This document shows, one piece after another, positions 22,345 to 33,822 of a DNA stretch of 64,000 nt; position 1 is the stretch's first letter, and each line of letters begins with the position of its first letter. This DNA comes from Boswellia sacra (Eukaryota; Streptophyta; Magnoliopsida; Sapindales; Burseraceae). The position numbers and the translations under genes are program-made. The stretch is taken from positions 104,731 through 168,730 of the forward strand of contig SNVD02003164.1 in the NCBI GenBank assembly GCA_013180625.2, read 5' to 3'. Under the pieces are notes generated by a model that worked only from the letters and a program-made list of their open reading frames with translations, searched no databases and was not told where the DNA came from.

Positions 22345-22493
22345 TGCCTTTTACTGCGGTTCCATAAAAAATGCAGTAAATATATTAACTTTATACTTCG
22401 CGTGTGGATGCCCGCCACAGATTTTTAATTTTTACTTCACTTCTCTGGAACCGCGGTAGAAAGTTGCAGTAAAAGCCATATTCTCCTGTAGTG
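22345..22493. repeat. CACTA 3' subterminal region and terminal repeat
   Basis: This block contains TTTTACTGCGGTTCC, GGAACCGCGGTAGAAAG and TGCAGTAAAAGCC, ending TTCTCCTGTAGTG. It is the weaker counterpart of the array at 18650-18950. Confidence 0.8.
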
Positions 22494-25400
22494 TCTGTCC
22501 ACATTTCCTTAAAAAAATATATATATATATATATATATTTATTTAAATGAATTTTTATTTGCCTGTAATCTAGAATTATAAAATACATTGTGACGAAGTG
22601 AAAGGGAGAGTGTCTGATTTTGTTTCCCTCTCTTTGCGTGTTTTGTGGTGTAGAGGAGATGACTACAACGAAATGATGATTGGATGGCAGCACGATCAGC
22701 TTTGGGCAATGGTGATTTTGATGATGAAAGTTCCTACATTTAGCTTTGTAATAGTTTATTTGTGTTCATTTTTCTCGACCGTTGGAGAGAGATATGAAGT
22801 GGGCAAGGGGGGAAATTTGCATTTGTCCATCCATTTCAATACGTTGATAGTTTCAAAAGCTTTAGTAAGTTGCTCAGATTTGTTATATTTGGCAATACTT
22901 ATTGCTTGTTTAGGAACCATTTTGCTGTTTTGTGAACATGCAAGAGTTGAAAAGTGTAAATAATTGTTTATACTATATTTTTATTTTTTTATTTTCTCGA
23001 TGAGAACTTGTGCTATATCTGGACTTTTGTTGCATTTTGTACGGACGTGCCTAGTGAGGTTTATCAAAGATTAGATGTGGCCGGAGAGGGAGATATTTGA
23101 TATTCTATTGTTATTTATTTATTTTTGTTTATTTTCTTGTTTTTTAAACCAGTCTGTAAAATGAAAGATTTCAAGTTTCGGCTTATTGGTTAGATAAAGT
23201 GGCAGTTTACATTTTTATTTGTGATAGGGTGCCTAATGTTTTTATTGGTCTCTTATAGGCTGTGGATCTACAGAAGCTAAAGTTTTGAAAGTGGGCCTGA
23301 GGAATTAACCTCTACTTTCGATGTTAAATGTTAGCCATAACAAACTTTCCGACCTTCTTGCTGCAATAGGAGAGTGAGTTGTTTGAAACTTTATTAACTG
23401 TGTTATGTTGTAAGAAATGTTGTTTTGATCTTCATGATGTTTACTTTGGTTCGTGGAATGTCTAATATTTCAATTTTTTTTCCTGTAAATTGGACGGGCT
23501 TCATGTGCTGAAATCTTTATATGTCTCTTTCAACTCAATACAAGAGGTACCAGAGGAGATCGGACAAGCAACTTCACTTGTCAAGTAGGCATCTTTTTTT
23601 TTTTTTTTTTGGCTCTCTTTGCCTCCTTCTATTAGGTTTTCTAATGGCGGGGTAGATGCTTGAAAGAAAATGTAAATGCGTTATATGTATATCAACGGGT
23701 AATTTGGTAAACTATATAGAGAAAATTCCACTTTGCAGTGTTAGAACTTAGAAGATTACCATTACTAAAACATTCATTTAATATTGTTTAGGCCCATGGA
23801 TCAGCGGATGTAAGTTTGTTGGCTATGTTGCAAATCATATAATAAAACTAGTGCCTTATCAATTTAGCAGAAGAGAAGAGGCAAGTATCGCGTGTAGTAA
23901 AATTTTAAGGTATCTTGAATGTCCAACAATAATGTGCTATTCCAAATATGTTGCCTTGATTTTATGAAAGTAATTTACAGTACTTCATACTTACTGATCC
24001 TTTTGTCCTTTAAATTTCTTTTGGCATTGATGAACGAAGAATTGAATTTTAAAACTCTAGTGTTTGATAGATTCAATTGATGTTATTGTCTAGATTTGAT
24101 TGTTCGAGCAATCAGCTTAAGGAATTGCCAAGCTCACTTGGAAAATGTTTAGATTTGTTAGATTTCACGGTAACTCTTTATCATGATGGAGTAACGAATT
24201 TCAGCCATTTATTTGCTCGCTTTGGCCTGTGATTTTTGCATTTATCCAAACTGTGTGCATGTGTTAGGTTGTGTTTTTTCAGTGAAAACAAGTTTTTTTT
24301 TTTCCTTTTGGTGAAATTCGTGCTTGATAATAATTTTGAAACTAGTACTTCTGATAGATGGCTAGATGTCGTCCTCAATAAAAGAAAAGAAAAAGTTTTC
24401 AATTGAATATATTTACTATTAGATATATAGTATTTATTTTGGTATTTTAGTTTCATGATTTATTTTGTTGTCCCATATCTTGGTTGGTCATTATTGGTCA
24501 ATTAAAATGATACGGTGGAGATTGGATACTCTCAATGGGATTAACTGAATAGATGTCCCATTATCCTTTCTATCATGGTGAAACCTAGCACTTTTCTACT
24601 GTTTTGACACTGCAAGTATTTTTTCTATGTAACTAGTAATGGCAAAAGCAAATTATATATATTTTAAAAAATTCATTTGGCTGGTACATGATGATGTGTT
24701 ATGCCACCTTTTCCTTAGGCATCAAATAATTTTATGATCAGCTTGCCAGAAGACCTAGCAAACTGTTTGAAGTTGACAAAATTCAATGTGGAGGGATTAG
24801 TGAGATCTAACATATGTAGCTTCTTCACTTGCTCCTTATTTTTCCATTTTTTTTTCATTGCTAGACAATTGTGGTTTATGTACTTAAACCAAATGTGTAA
24901 CTATCTTTATAGTCATTATTAAATAATAATGGAATTCTTTTTCTATATGATTTTAGGGGAACAAGCTGACATCTTTATCTGACAATTTGATTGCATCATG
25001 GACCACGCTCACAGAACTTAATGCCTGTGATTATCTAAGCTTTTCTACTTTAATGCATGATCCAATAATGTCCTCTTCCTATCACAACCTCAGATGAGAA
25101 CATGAAATGGTTGAATCCGTGCGGCAAAAGATTTGCTGAATGGTATTCTAGAATTTATTGGAAGGCTTTCACGTCTCATACGTCTTGACCTTCATCAGAA
25201 TCGTGACAGATGAAAGAATTATCTTGCTACCTTTCATATTTAGGTATAATCAAACACATCTCCTTCAATTTTTCGTATCTTCAATGACTGAGTTATGCAG
25301 GGATTTCTTCGGTTCCTCCTTCAATATCTGGCTGCAGTGACCTTATGGAAATCGGTCTGGGGTTATGTTCTCAACCATCGTTACAAAGAATTTTAGATGG

Positions 25401-27129
25401 TTTAAGGATGTAAAATATTCCTCTAAATTTTTTCATCTTTGACATTCATTGGCATTTTGATCTCCAGACTTTTAGGAATAATGCTCCGTCTATGTTACCA
25501 GCGACTTTAGGAATGCTTTCTAAGTTGGGAACTTTTGATCTACTCTCGAACCGGGTATATATTTTTTTATTTGTTTTTTCAAACTTTAAACTAGATGTGT
25601 CTATGACAAACCTCATTACATTGAACTGCTTACGGACTTGACTGAGGGAAAAAATTTAGTCTAGGTATACTGAGTTGCACTAGGTTAGCTGTTTAATGGG
25701 CTTTTGATCTGAAAAAGTTTGACCTTGATTAGTTTAACTCAAAAAGACCCCTTCTGATCCTATCTATACCAAATGTTGTTGAATAATTTCTAACATAATT
25801 ATGACTTTTATGTTAGGATGATTCTTGACCTCGTATGTAAGGATAGGAGCTTTCTATGACTGAAACTAGGTATATATTTCTTCTTGTTCGCCAATGTTTG
25901 ATATTTGACCAAAGATGACATGGTCATATCCTTGCAGTTGAAGAAGTATCCAGCGGAGGCATGCCAATTGCACTTTCAGTCTTGGATCTTTCTAGTAATT
26001 TATTGACTGGGCTGCACCCTGAACTTGGTAAGGTTAGCAAGTGATATGTTTGAATCTTTATTTATTAGTAGTTCATAACTTGACTTTCATTTGCTTAATA
26101 TATAGTTGGTTAATTGTTTATGACTCCTATTATAAATATCAAATGAAATTTATTCATTGTCTAGGCAAGATGACTACCCTACGAAAATTTTTGGTTGCTG
26201 GCAATCCTTTGCGAACTTTGAAAAGGTGGGAAAGCATTGTGATTGCGTTAGTATGTTGAATGCTTATGTTGATTACCTATTTTTCTAACTGAACACTTTT
26301 ACCACCTAGCTCATTGGTTTCTGGACCTACACCTAGTTTATTGAAGTATCTGTGAAGTCGACTTTCAGGTAGTGAAGGTATGTTGGCGTAAAAAGTTCCA
26401 TCCTAAGTATGTAGTCTTCCTCTAGTTCTTTATTTTTCTTTATTTATTTTTTGGTTCTTTTTCCGTGTTATATGATTTGCAGTAGTCGCTTTATTTTTGT
26501 TTTTAAATTATAAATCTCAAGCTTTTCATGCAAATTCTGAAGCCGGTAAAGCCAAAGAAGATGTGATTACCATGGCAACTCAAATGTCTATCACATCAAA
26601 GGTATTGCTTGCTGTAATTTTAGGTTGCAAGACCTTTAATTTTGTAAAAGAAAGAACTTAAGCTTTGTGAGGCAGAGTAGTTTATTCTTTGATTTGTTCT
26701 GAGTGAATGTCGTTTTGCCTTGTGGGTTTCAATAAAAACTCTCCTCATGTGTCTCCCTCCAGGTAGATTGCATTAATCTAGTCATCATTTTTTATTCTTA
26801 GTTAGGGTTTGAATAATGCCTTTGTAAATGTTAGCTGTTTTTGTATTTTTAGCCAAGTTATTAGTCTGTTAATTTCAGAAAGTCATAGATACTTTTAGCC
26901 TCCCTTAAATCCTGAAGACTTTTAGTTTTTGCAATATGGTGTGAGGCCAACAATGTAATGTCAACTTCTTGTTAGTTTGATGAAAAAATCTAGAGCAAAA
27001 GCTACTCTGCTCGACCATCCACAGCAGATATTCGTAAGGCTTTTCGAGATTTAACAGACACCATATCATATACTATAACTGGGGAGTTGTGTAATTCTCA
27101 TGTTATCAGATGTCATCTACATTGGTTTA
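22494..27129 (+). pseudogene. LRRC40-like LRR gene, middle exons (decayed)
   Basis: Exon remnants in order: 23259-23373 (AVDLQKL, later SHNKLSDLLAAIGE), about 23493-23584 (LHVLKSLYVSFNSIQEVPEE), 24094-24169 (FDCSSNQLKELPSSLGKCLD), 24719-24793 (SLPEDLANCLKLTKFNVE), about 24958-25030 (NKLTSLSDNLIASWTTLTEL), 25131-25201 (LLNGILEFIGRLSRLIRLDL), 25301-25375 (ISSVPPSISGCSDLME), 25468-25555 (NAPSMLPATLGMLSKLGTFD), 25938-26028 (KKYPAEACQL; LTGLHPELG), 26164-26227 (KMTTLRKFLVAGNPLRTLK), about 26310-26358 (LVSGPTPSLLKYL) and about 26540-26600 (DVITMATQMSITSK). Order and wording follow the plant LRRC40-like family. Lesions include stops and a shift in the first listed exon, a frameshift in 25938-26028 and a lost donor at 24794. 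The intact gene is therefore not here. The next exons resume at 52184. Confidence 0.88.
22517..22540. repeat. (AT)n microsatellite
   Basis: This short pure AT run lies just right of the CACTA insertion, within the first intron of the LRR pseudogene. Confidence 0.85.
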
Positions 27130-27590
27130 TGGTAGGTTCATGACTAGACCTCCAATTAAGTTCACTTATGTTAGGCGCAAGAAGTGAATTTAGAATTAGG
27201 CACCTGTTTGTTTTCTTTTTCCTTTTGCTTCTTTTTATTGTTAAGTTTATTATGTTGGGAATAAGGTTTGGGGACTTGGAGTTAGTTATTTTGTTGTTGA
27301 ACTAAAAAGGTTGCTGAGTTGGAAAGGAGGGGAAATTAGTTAGAGACTATTAAGAGAAAAAGGAGAGAGAGAGAAGGGGGTAGAGGAATTCTGTTAGCAT
27401 TATGTCTTGAGGAGAGCTGGTAGACCTCTCGAAAGTCTGCTGCCTCACTCTATTGATTTCTCTAATTTTCTAGAAAATTGAAAGTTGATTCCCAGTACTC
27501 TGTCTACCCAAGATACCATCATTCTAATTGCTCTTCTGTTTTTCCTGCTCTGGCTTGCTAGTTGTGCTATGTGTGAACTAGAACCTAACA
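27130..27590 (+). repeat. Chromovirus 5' LTR
   Basis: This 461-bp LTR begins TGGTAGG (the 3' copy has TGATAGG) and ends CTAACA. It differs from the 3' LTR at scattered positions and small indels, so the insertion is not recent. Confidence 0.92.
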
Positions 27591-27592
27591 TT

Positions 27593-27606
27593 TTGGTATC
27601 GAAGCT
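27593..27606 (+). other. Chromovirus primer-binding site
   Basis: TTGGTATCGAAGCT begins two bases after the LTR, in the expected primer-binding position. It resembles the Met-initiator type but differs at the GAAG positions. Confidence 0.7.
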
Positions 27607-27641
27607 AACTTACCTAGGTATGGCCAGAAAGAAAGGGGAAG

Positions 27642-30600
27642 TGATTACGCCCAAAATATACCGCAGTTATTATAGTATAAGTTGAGGTGTCGTATCCATA
27701 AGGAGGCTTTCGACAAAATAGGTTGGTAAAACAAAAATATTAAAAAGATAACAAAGATGTAAAATTTAACTTTAAAGCGATTGGTTCTAAAGATATTACA
27801 ATATTTAATAATTAAAAACGATTGATGGTAATTAAGAGGTAAGGCATCGAGAATCATTTATATGTTTTGTAAATCTAATCCCCACTTTGATTCAACAATT
27901 ATAACTTAATTGAAAGTTTCACATCCCAAACAATCAATCGGAAAATATGTATAGTATAGCACAATTAATAAACACATGTTTTTGATATGCATAAACTCTT
28001 TAGAAGCAATATTTATCAACAACATTCATCCTTACAAGTTATCCAATAGCAACAATATATCACATGACAATATTGCAGTAAAAGACTAACTCATAAAACG
28101 AAACTACCAGTAACAATTATAATTCAACACGAAATCACATAAAGAAAGCATGACTGAATTTATATAAAATTGAGAAGTATAATTTCTGGATTTAAAAAGA
28201 AATCACAAGATGAGAAAGAGTTTAAAACTGATAAGTGTCTATTTATATATCATTTTCATATCAATTCGTCCATGTTTCTTTGCTATATTCCTTAGTATTT
28301 TTATGTTTTTGTGTGGTTTTGATGTTTGTAGGAGTTTTGGAGCAACTTGCACAAAAATGGAGTAAAACCCTTCATTTTCACCTCTGCTAGTCAACCATCT
28401 TCTCGATTTAATTGTATTGATATACAATGAACCCGATGACATATTATATACCGTTGAAAAGCTCTCGAAGTCTATTTTCTGGAGAAATTTACGGTTTATA
28501 AATCCATTCAGTGTACCAAAAGTTGTAATCAAAACAGTGTGAGATGTATAGAAATATAATTCCACAAGCCACTGTAGCATGTATAATACGGGGACACTGT
28601 AGCAAGTCACTGTAGCAGAGTATTTAAACACATTTTAGGGTTTTATGTCATAACTTGGAGGAGGGGAGAACGTGGTAGAGGCTGCAGCTCTGGAATTCTT
28701 TCATCTCTTGGAGTTCTTGAAGGAGAAAGGAAGCTTGGAAAGAGGAAGAACTACAATCCAAAGAAAATTACATCAAATTTGCTAAGTTTTTCCCTTCCCT
28801 TTCATTTTCTGGAATGTCTCCATATTGTATTGTATTTGTATTCTATCTGAATATGTGTAACTAAATCTGAATTGGTTGAGGGTGATTTCAAAGCCCTTGA
28901 GATGGTTTTTATGAATTGATTGTGCAAGGAATTGTTATCCAATTCTCTAATTGAAGTTGCTTGTATTTTCCCATGTTTAATGCTTATGATTGCTTGCTGG
29001 ATTGTATTTGGGTGGCCAACTGAATATAATCTGGATATTGTCTATTGCTAGATTAGAAATCTTGATCCGTAATTGTCTTGAATTTCTAATATTAGTAGCA
29101 AAATTGTGACCAGAGATTGCAATTGGAGAATATAACCTAAGTTAAATAATCCGAGCTTGTGTGTTTATTGCTTAGATCAACCTGTCTTTCTTTCATAATG
29201 CATCCATTGAATTAAATTTAGAGAGTTTGTTCTAGGTTGTTTAATGGATAGAGATTAAGTAAAGAGCCTATTTTATTTAACAACAAAGTAAGGAAAGATT
29301 GGGATAACAGAGCTTGTTGTTATCTACGGTTGATAACTTCAATACCGTAATTGGATGACAATTCTACGATTAATTCGCAAATCCATATCTTGTGGTAGAG
29401 AAGGATCCCTTAACCAGCTTTCCCTCATTGATTTTTCAATCCATTTAAATTTGCATTGTGTTATTCTTCTTTTGCCTTTGTATTAAGTTTAGTTAATCAA
29501 CCAACAAAACCCCCAATTTATTCTGTTTTTGCTTTCGAATAACAAATTTAATTAGAATCAATCCTCGTGGGAACGATATCTTACTCATCACTTTATTACT
29601 TGTGCGACTAGTATACTTGCTAGTTTCGAACGCATCAAAAACATAACAAACATACATACTTTATAGCCCTTGAGGAAGAATCAAAGTGGAGAAGTAGATG
29701 AACTACACATATAATTTCATCTCTAGCCTTACCAAGAGTTCTAGCCTAACTCACAATTCATTCCCATCATTTGTAAAGAGAAATACAAGAGAGAATTGTA
29801 ATACACAATGATATAATGAAATTCTCAGCCTCCCCCCATTCAACTCCTCAAGTTGTCCTTATATAGGTGATGAAATGGAACTATTATACCAAACTTTCCA
29901 CCAATTCTTCCACATTTTCGTCTACCAAACTTTTCATCAATTTGCAGCACGTTTTTGACTTTCAAATTGATTGAATTGAGCTTTATGGTAAACATGAAAG
30001 TTGTAGAATTTTGTCTCAGCTTTCCATATCCACTAGATTCATGCAATTTGGACAAGTATTCTCTGAGATATGGTCCAAATACCGAACATTGGTCAACTTT
30101 CCATCAAACCTTCCATATTTTCGGCCACCAAACATTTCACCAACTTGTAGCAGATTTTTAACCACCAAACTGATCGAATTGGGCTTTCTGGTAAACATGA
30201 AAGTTGTAGCATTATGTCTTAGCTTTCCATGGCCACTAGATTCAAGTAATTTGGACAAGTATTGGCTGAGATATGGCCCAAATACCGGACATGGGTTGGG
30301 CTGAGCAACAACGACAATTTAGTTTTCTTGTATCTCAATTTTGGCCCATTAAATATTGGATTTGGGCTTTTGATTGTTCTTCAACTTTGTGTAAGATTGA
30401 GTCATGTTACTCCAGGTTTAAGAATCTCTTCATTTTGATCCATAGATTGAGAGTTATGTCCATTTTATAATCCTGCAAAATGATTTCCATTAGTCACAAT
30501 TTAGGGACAACACTTTATTTCAAGATAAAGACTAAAGAAAATGCAAAAGAATTGAAACAAATATAAAAGAGGTATAAGCAAAATAATTATGCTAAAATAT

Positions 30601-30673
30601 CATAAAAGTTTATAATATTGGCCAATTAACATTAATTATTTATGCTTAATAATATACTTTCATATGTTTATCA
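27642..30673 (-). repeat. 3' LTR of the Athila-like element, split by a solo LTR
   Basis: It begins (minus strand) TGATAAACATATG at 30673 and ends GGGCGTAATCA at 27642. Without the insert it is about 1.62 kb. It keeps about 34 bp near 27950-27985 that the 5' LTR has lost. The part 29880-30300 is two tandem units of about 205 bp. The purine tract CAGGGGATTG abuts the start at 30674. Confidence 0.9.
28229..29637 (+). mobile_element. Solo LTR of a second Athila-type family
   Basis: 1409 bp, TGATAAGTG...CGAACGCATCA, flanked by AAAAC at 28224-28228 and 29638-29642. The sister LTR (40181-40195, TTAAAACATAAC) preserves the unoccupied target, which proves the boundaries. No internal retrotransposon sequence remains, so an element inserted and then lost its body by LTR-LTR recombination. 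The same family recurs at 55916, 60479 and 63098. Confidence 0.95.
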
Positions 30674-32054
30674 CAATCCCCTGCCAGCTTATTGCTAGTT
30701 CCTAGCAATTCAAGCGTCAATGAAATATGAAGAACTATTTTAGCATTTCAAACAAAATGTCAATTCAAGATCACGATTGCTATAAAGATTATTTCAATCA
30801 TAACTTCCAAAACTGAGTACATGTGAATCAAGCCAAAACCTTCTTACCACAAACCACAACACATATAGCCTTGAAAATTACTCCATGTAAAAGCCTTAAC
30901 TCCATATTCTCACGGGTAAATAACTGTTTAAAAATGCTAAGATCTTTCTCATGGAGTTGAAAAACAGATAAGCACTTCAGGAAAAGGTCACATTTAAGGA
31001 CAGACAGACGAACTAACATTGATCCAAAGATAGGAAAATCAACTGTTTAGAATACCATTCCTACAACATACCGGCTTTAGGACTTCATTCATCTTAAATG
31101 AACAAAAATAAATAGAGCTTGATGAGAAAGATTGCTTCATAGAACTCATGTCTTCTAAGCTTGAATGAAGACATTATTGAATTGAACTGACTTTTTTTTT
31201 TAATGTCTTCTAAACTTGAATGAAGACATTATTGAATCGAACTGACTTTTTTTAACTTTTTTTCTTTGTTTTTTTTCTTTGTTCTTTTTTTTTACAAGAA
31301 TTGAAATTTCATTTTGAATCGTCCTTTAGCTGAACATTCAAATAATCCCTCAATTTGAGAAATGACATTCTAAACAAAGATTAATCAATTCAAAGGATCA
31401 ATGAAAGTTTATAAGCTGTTTTCTCAACCTCTCCACTCACTCACAAAAGATATGTGAGATTAAAAAAATGTAAACTTAAACATGGAAATTCTCTTGGCTA
31501 TAGACGTTGAATCGTTCATCTTACCACAAGGCTTATCATTGTACTCAAAATAATTTCAGAAATTAGTCTTTGATAACCTAAATAGAAAAGATGACTCAAA
31601 TCAACAATTTTGAAATCATACCTAGATAGAAAAACAAATCCATTTACACAAGAATTACCGAGAACACATGCAATAAACAGTTGTGCATAAAATACAACTC
31701 AAAAATAAAAACAAATCAACTAGTTAGAATGCGTTATCAAAAGGTCAAAACTATACTCCCTACTTTGCCATTCTTGATCTAATAGATCTAGAATGCGTCT
31801 CAAGAGATAACAAACTCTTTACTCCACCATTCTTAGACCAATAGATTTTTTTTTTTATAATACAATGCAGAACATGACATATGTCTACTATCTACCCCCA
31901 ACCAGATCGAAACATTGTCCTCAATGTTTAAATATAGAAAGAGAAAGTATAGGAGACATCACCTAAAGCTTCATTTATTCAAGAGAAATAAACAAACCTG
32001 AAAAACACTGAATCAAAAGAAAAATGTTGTGAACAAAGCCAGGAGTAAGAAAAG
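30674..32054 (-). other. Non-coding 3' region of the Athila-like element
   Basis: No protein-coding sequence is seen between the LOG pseudogene and the 3' LTR. 31146-31255 is a tandem duplication of about 54 bp around the near-palindrome GTCTTCTAAGCTTGAATGAA. 31245-31300 is T-rich. 31900-31930 has the motif CATTGTCCTCAATGT that also occurs at about 62650 in the internal part of another element. Confidence 0.6.
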
Positions 32055-32700
32055 TTACAAACGAAGTGACAGATCCAATTTGCTCTTATTGCTCATTCCC
32101 AAAAACCAGTCAATTTGAGATACTTCAAGGTCAGGTTTGGAAACAAAAGCTTGTAATTTATCAATTAGTTCATCGGCAGTTGAGGCAGAAACAAGGATCC
32201 GTTGTGCTGATTGTGAGATAAATCTCTGCTCCACAGCTTGATTAACAAAACACAATAAACAATCAAAGAAATTATTGACATTCAACAAAACCTGTGGGTT
32301 TCTGGTGGATATTAAGTTGGGCCTAAGAGACAACTTGAAAGATTTCTTCCATTGTTCCAAAACCTCCTGGTAAAGCAATAAAGGCATCTGCATTTACAAT
32401 CATACGAGCTATGCGTTCATGCATGGAAGATACCTGTAATTCCTCTCCAACTGTTTTCCCAGTGATGTTAACTAAAGGTTTAGGAATAATGCCTAAAACT
32501 TGACTTCCTCTTGAGTATGCAGTTGTTGACACACACCCTATTAACCCACGATTACCTCCCCCATAAACTAAATGAAGTTTTCTCTCAGCTAAAACCTTAC
32601 CAAGATTATGAGTTGCTTCCATAAAATCTATATTCTTACCAGGCTGAGATCCACAAAATACACAGATATTTTTGAATCGACGAGCTGAGGTTCCCTCCAT
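32055..32700 (-). pseudogene. LOG: LOG-type cytokinin riboside 5'-monophosphate phosphoribohydrolase, intronless, inside an Athila element
   Basis: The start ATG is at 32700. Residues 11-19 (NICVFCGSQ), 46-55 (YGGGNRGLIG), 93-100 (MHERIARM) and 111-119 (PGGFGTMEE) fit the LOG family fold and its PGGxGTxxE nucleotide-binding motif. LOG enzymes release active cytokinin bases from their riboside monophosphates. The frame stops at 32323 with a TAG where the family has the tryptophan of a VITWAQL-type motif. A one-base T insertion follows at about 32290, and the remaining third reads on in another frame to TAA at 32055 (NVNNFFDCLL, SASTADELIDKL, ending LDLSLRL). Total coding length is about 215 residues, normal for LOG. 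Host LOG genes have several introns but none is seen here, so it was probably captured from mRNA. It lies on the same strand as pol, 1.1 kb past integrase. Confidence 0.9.
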
Positions 32701-32954
32701 TTTGATATAACTCACTAAGTATATACAAATGAAGAACATGAGATGTATTTATAGAATGCAAAAAGGTATTGCAATAATGACATCTATATAGGTAGCTCAA
32801 CTGTTTGCTTGAAAAATGTGAAAGATAAAAATAAATAAAATAAAATAAAAGTAGGCATTCAAAAATAACGGCAAGCATGCATATGTACAGGTAGTTGTGA
32901 TTGTGGCTCACATCTTCCTCTGGTTTTACGTCCAGTAACTGGCTTAAACACCTT

Positions 32955-33606
32955 CTATGAGTTGGGGATATGCTTCCCATCCAATTTTCTTATAAATTGG
33001 CAAACAGGGTCGTTTTGAGTCAGATTCCCGAGACTATAGCATTCTCGCTCTTCTCGAAATTGTGTCCATAATCTTAAAATCTCTCGATGCACAAGTCCAC
33101 AAGACTGCGTCTCAAGAGTCAACAAGACATTATCTAAAGACTCTTTACTCAGTCCATTCTTAATGAACTGAATCTTGTCTTCTCGATTTACAGACACATA
33201 TCCTAAAGAGCGACATCGCTTGTTACAGGTTCATCTTGCACATTTGTGACAAACTTGTAATTTATTTGCTCTCCGTTTTTTTGAATAAGAGCTTTTACCC
33301 AAACCAGGCATAAAGGAAACAAGGGTTTTTGAACATTCACCAGATAATCGGGACTTTGGCTTCAATTAACCATCATACATCAATAGGTAAACCCATAAGC
33401 ATCAATAATTTTAGCCTCTCAAACCGTGCTTTGTAAATTTTGAGTAATGCATTTGGAGGAAGAAAAGGAAAATGTTTATGAAGATTTGAAAGAATCGTAT
33501 CCATTTTTAAAGAAAAGATGAATGCACAGGGAATTTTTTTTTGGGTTACAGTTTTTAGGGAACTGGAAAATCGACTTAAATAATCACGGAGTACCGTATC
33601 CGCCAC
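32955..33606 (-). pseudogene. Unidentified post-integrase reading frame of the Athila-like element
   Basis: Two open stretches on the element's coding strand seem to belong together: 33606-33373 (LRDYLSRFSSSLKTVTQK, LHKHFPFLPPNALLKIYKAR) and 33230-32955 (CNKRCRSLGYVSVNRED, LRLWTQFREERECYSL, ending DGKHIPNS). Between them a further frame (VKALIQKNGEQINYKF) suggests one frameshifted protein of about 200 residues. It holds no transmembrane run I would call and no env signature. I do not recognise it. Its place is where Athila elements carry an env-like gene. It ends about 255 bp before the LOG start. Confidence 0.5.
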
Positions 33607-33822
33607 TTAACCGGGAAATGAATAAAAACACGCAAAAGAAAATAAAAACAAAAGCAGAAATTATAGGACAAACATATAATAAAAGCAAGACAACGAGTTA
33701 ATGAAAGCAAAAATAAAGCCAAGATATGGTACAGACAGATAATAAAAGCAAAGACAACCAAATAATAAAAGCAAAAACAACGTCAAAATATGGTACAGAC
33801 AGATCAGATAGATAGAACCTGA

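Larger units (their letters stand above)
18624..22493. mobile_element. CACTA (En/Spm-type) transposon carrying host gene fragments
   Basis: The 5' end CACTACAAGAAAATAGGCC faces the 3' end TTCTCCTGTAGTG, whose complement begins CACTACAGGAGAATA. The 3-bp target duplication is TCT on both sides. The length is 3870 bp. Both ends have subterminal TTTTACCGCGG-type repeats. No transposase (TNPA/TNPD) coding sequence was seen, so the element is non-autonomous. The interior holds exon and intron fragments of at least two unrelated host genes, all on the minus strand. It sits in the LRR gene immediately after exon 1. Confidence 0.93.

Noticed and set aside
27000..27125. Possible exon reading DIRKAFRDLT just left of the chromovirus
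   Set aside because: Short, no splice support and not matching the LRR family's next exon; treated as intron.
29955..30304. Overlapping open frames on both strands in the Athila LTR, also present at 40500-40706
   Set aside because: They arise from the ~205-bp tandem units in the LTR; no start context, no homology and both strands open.
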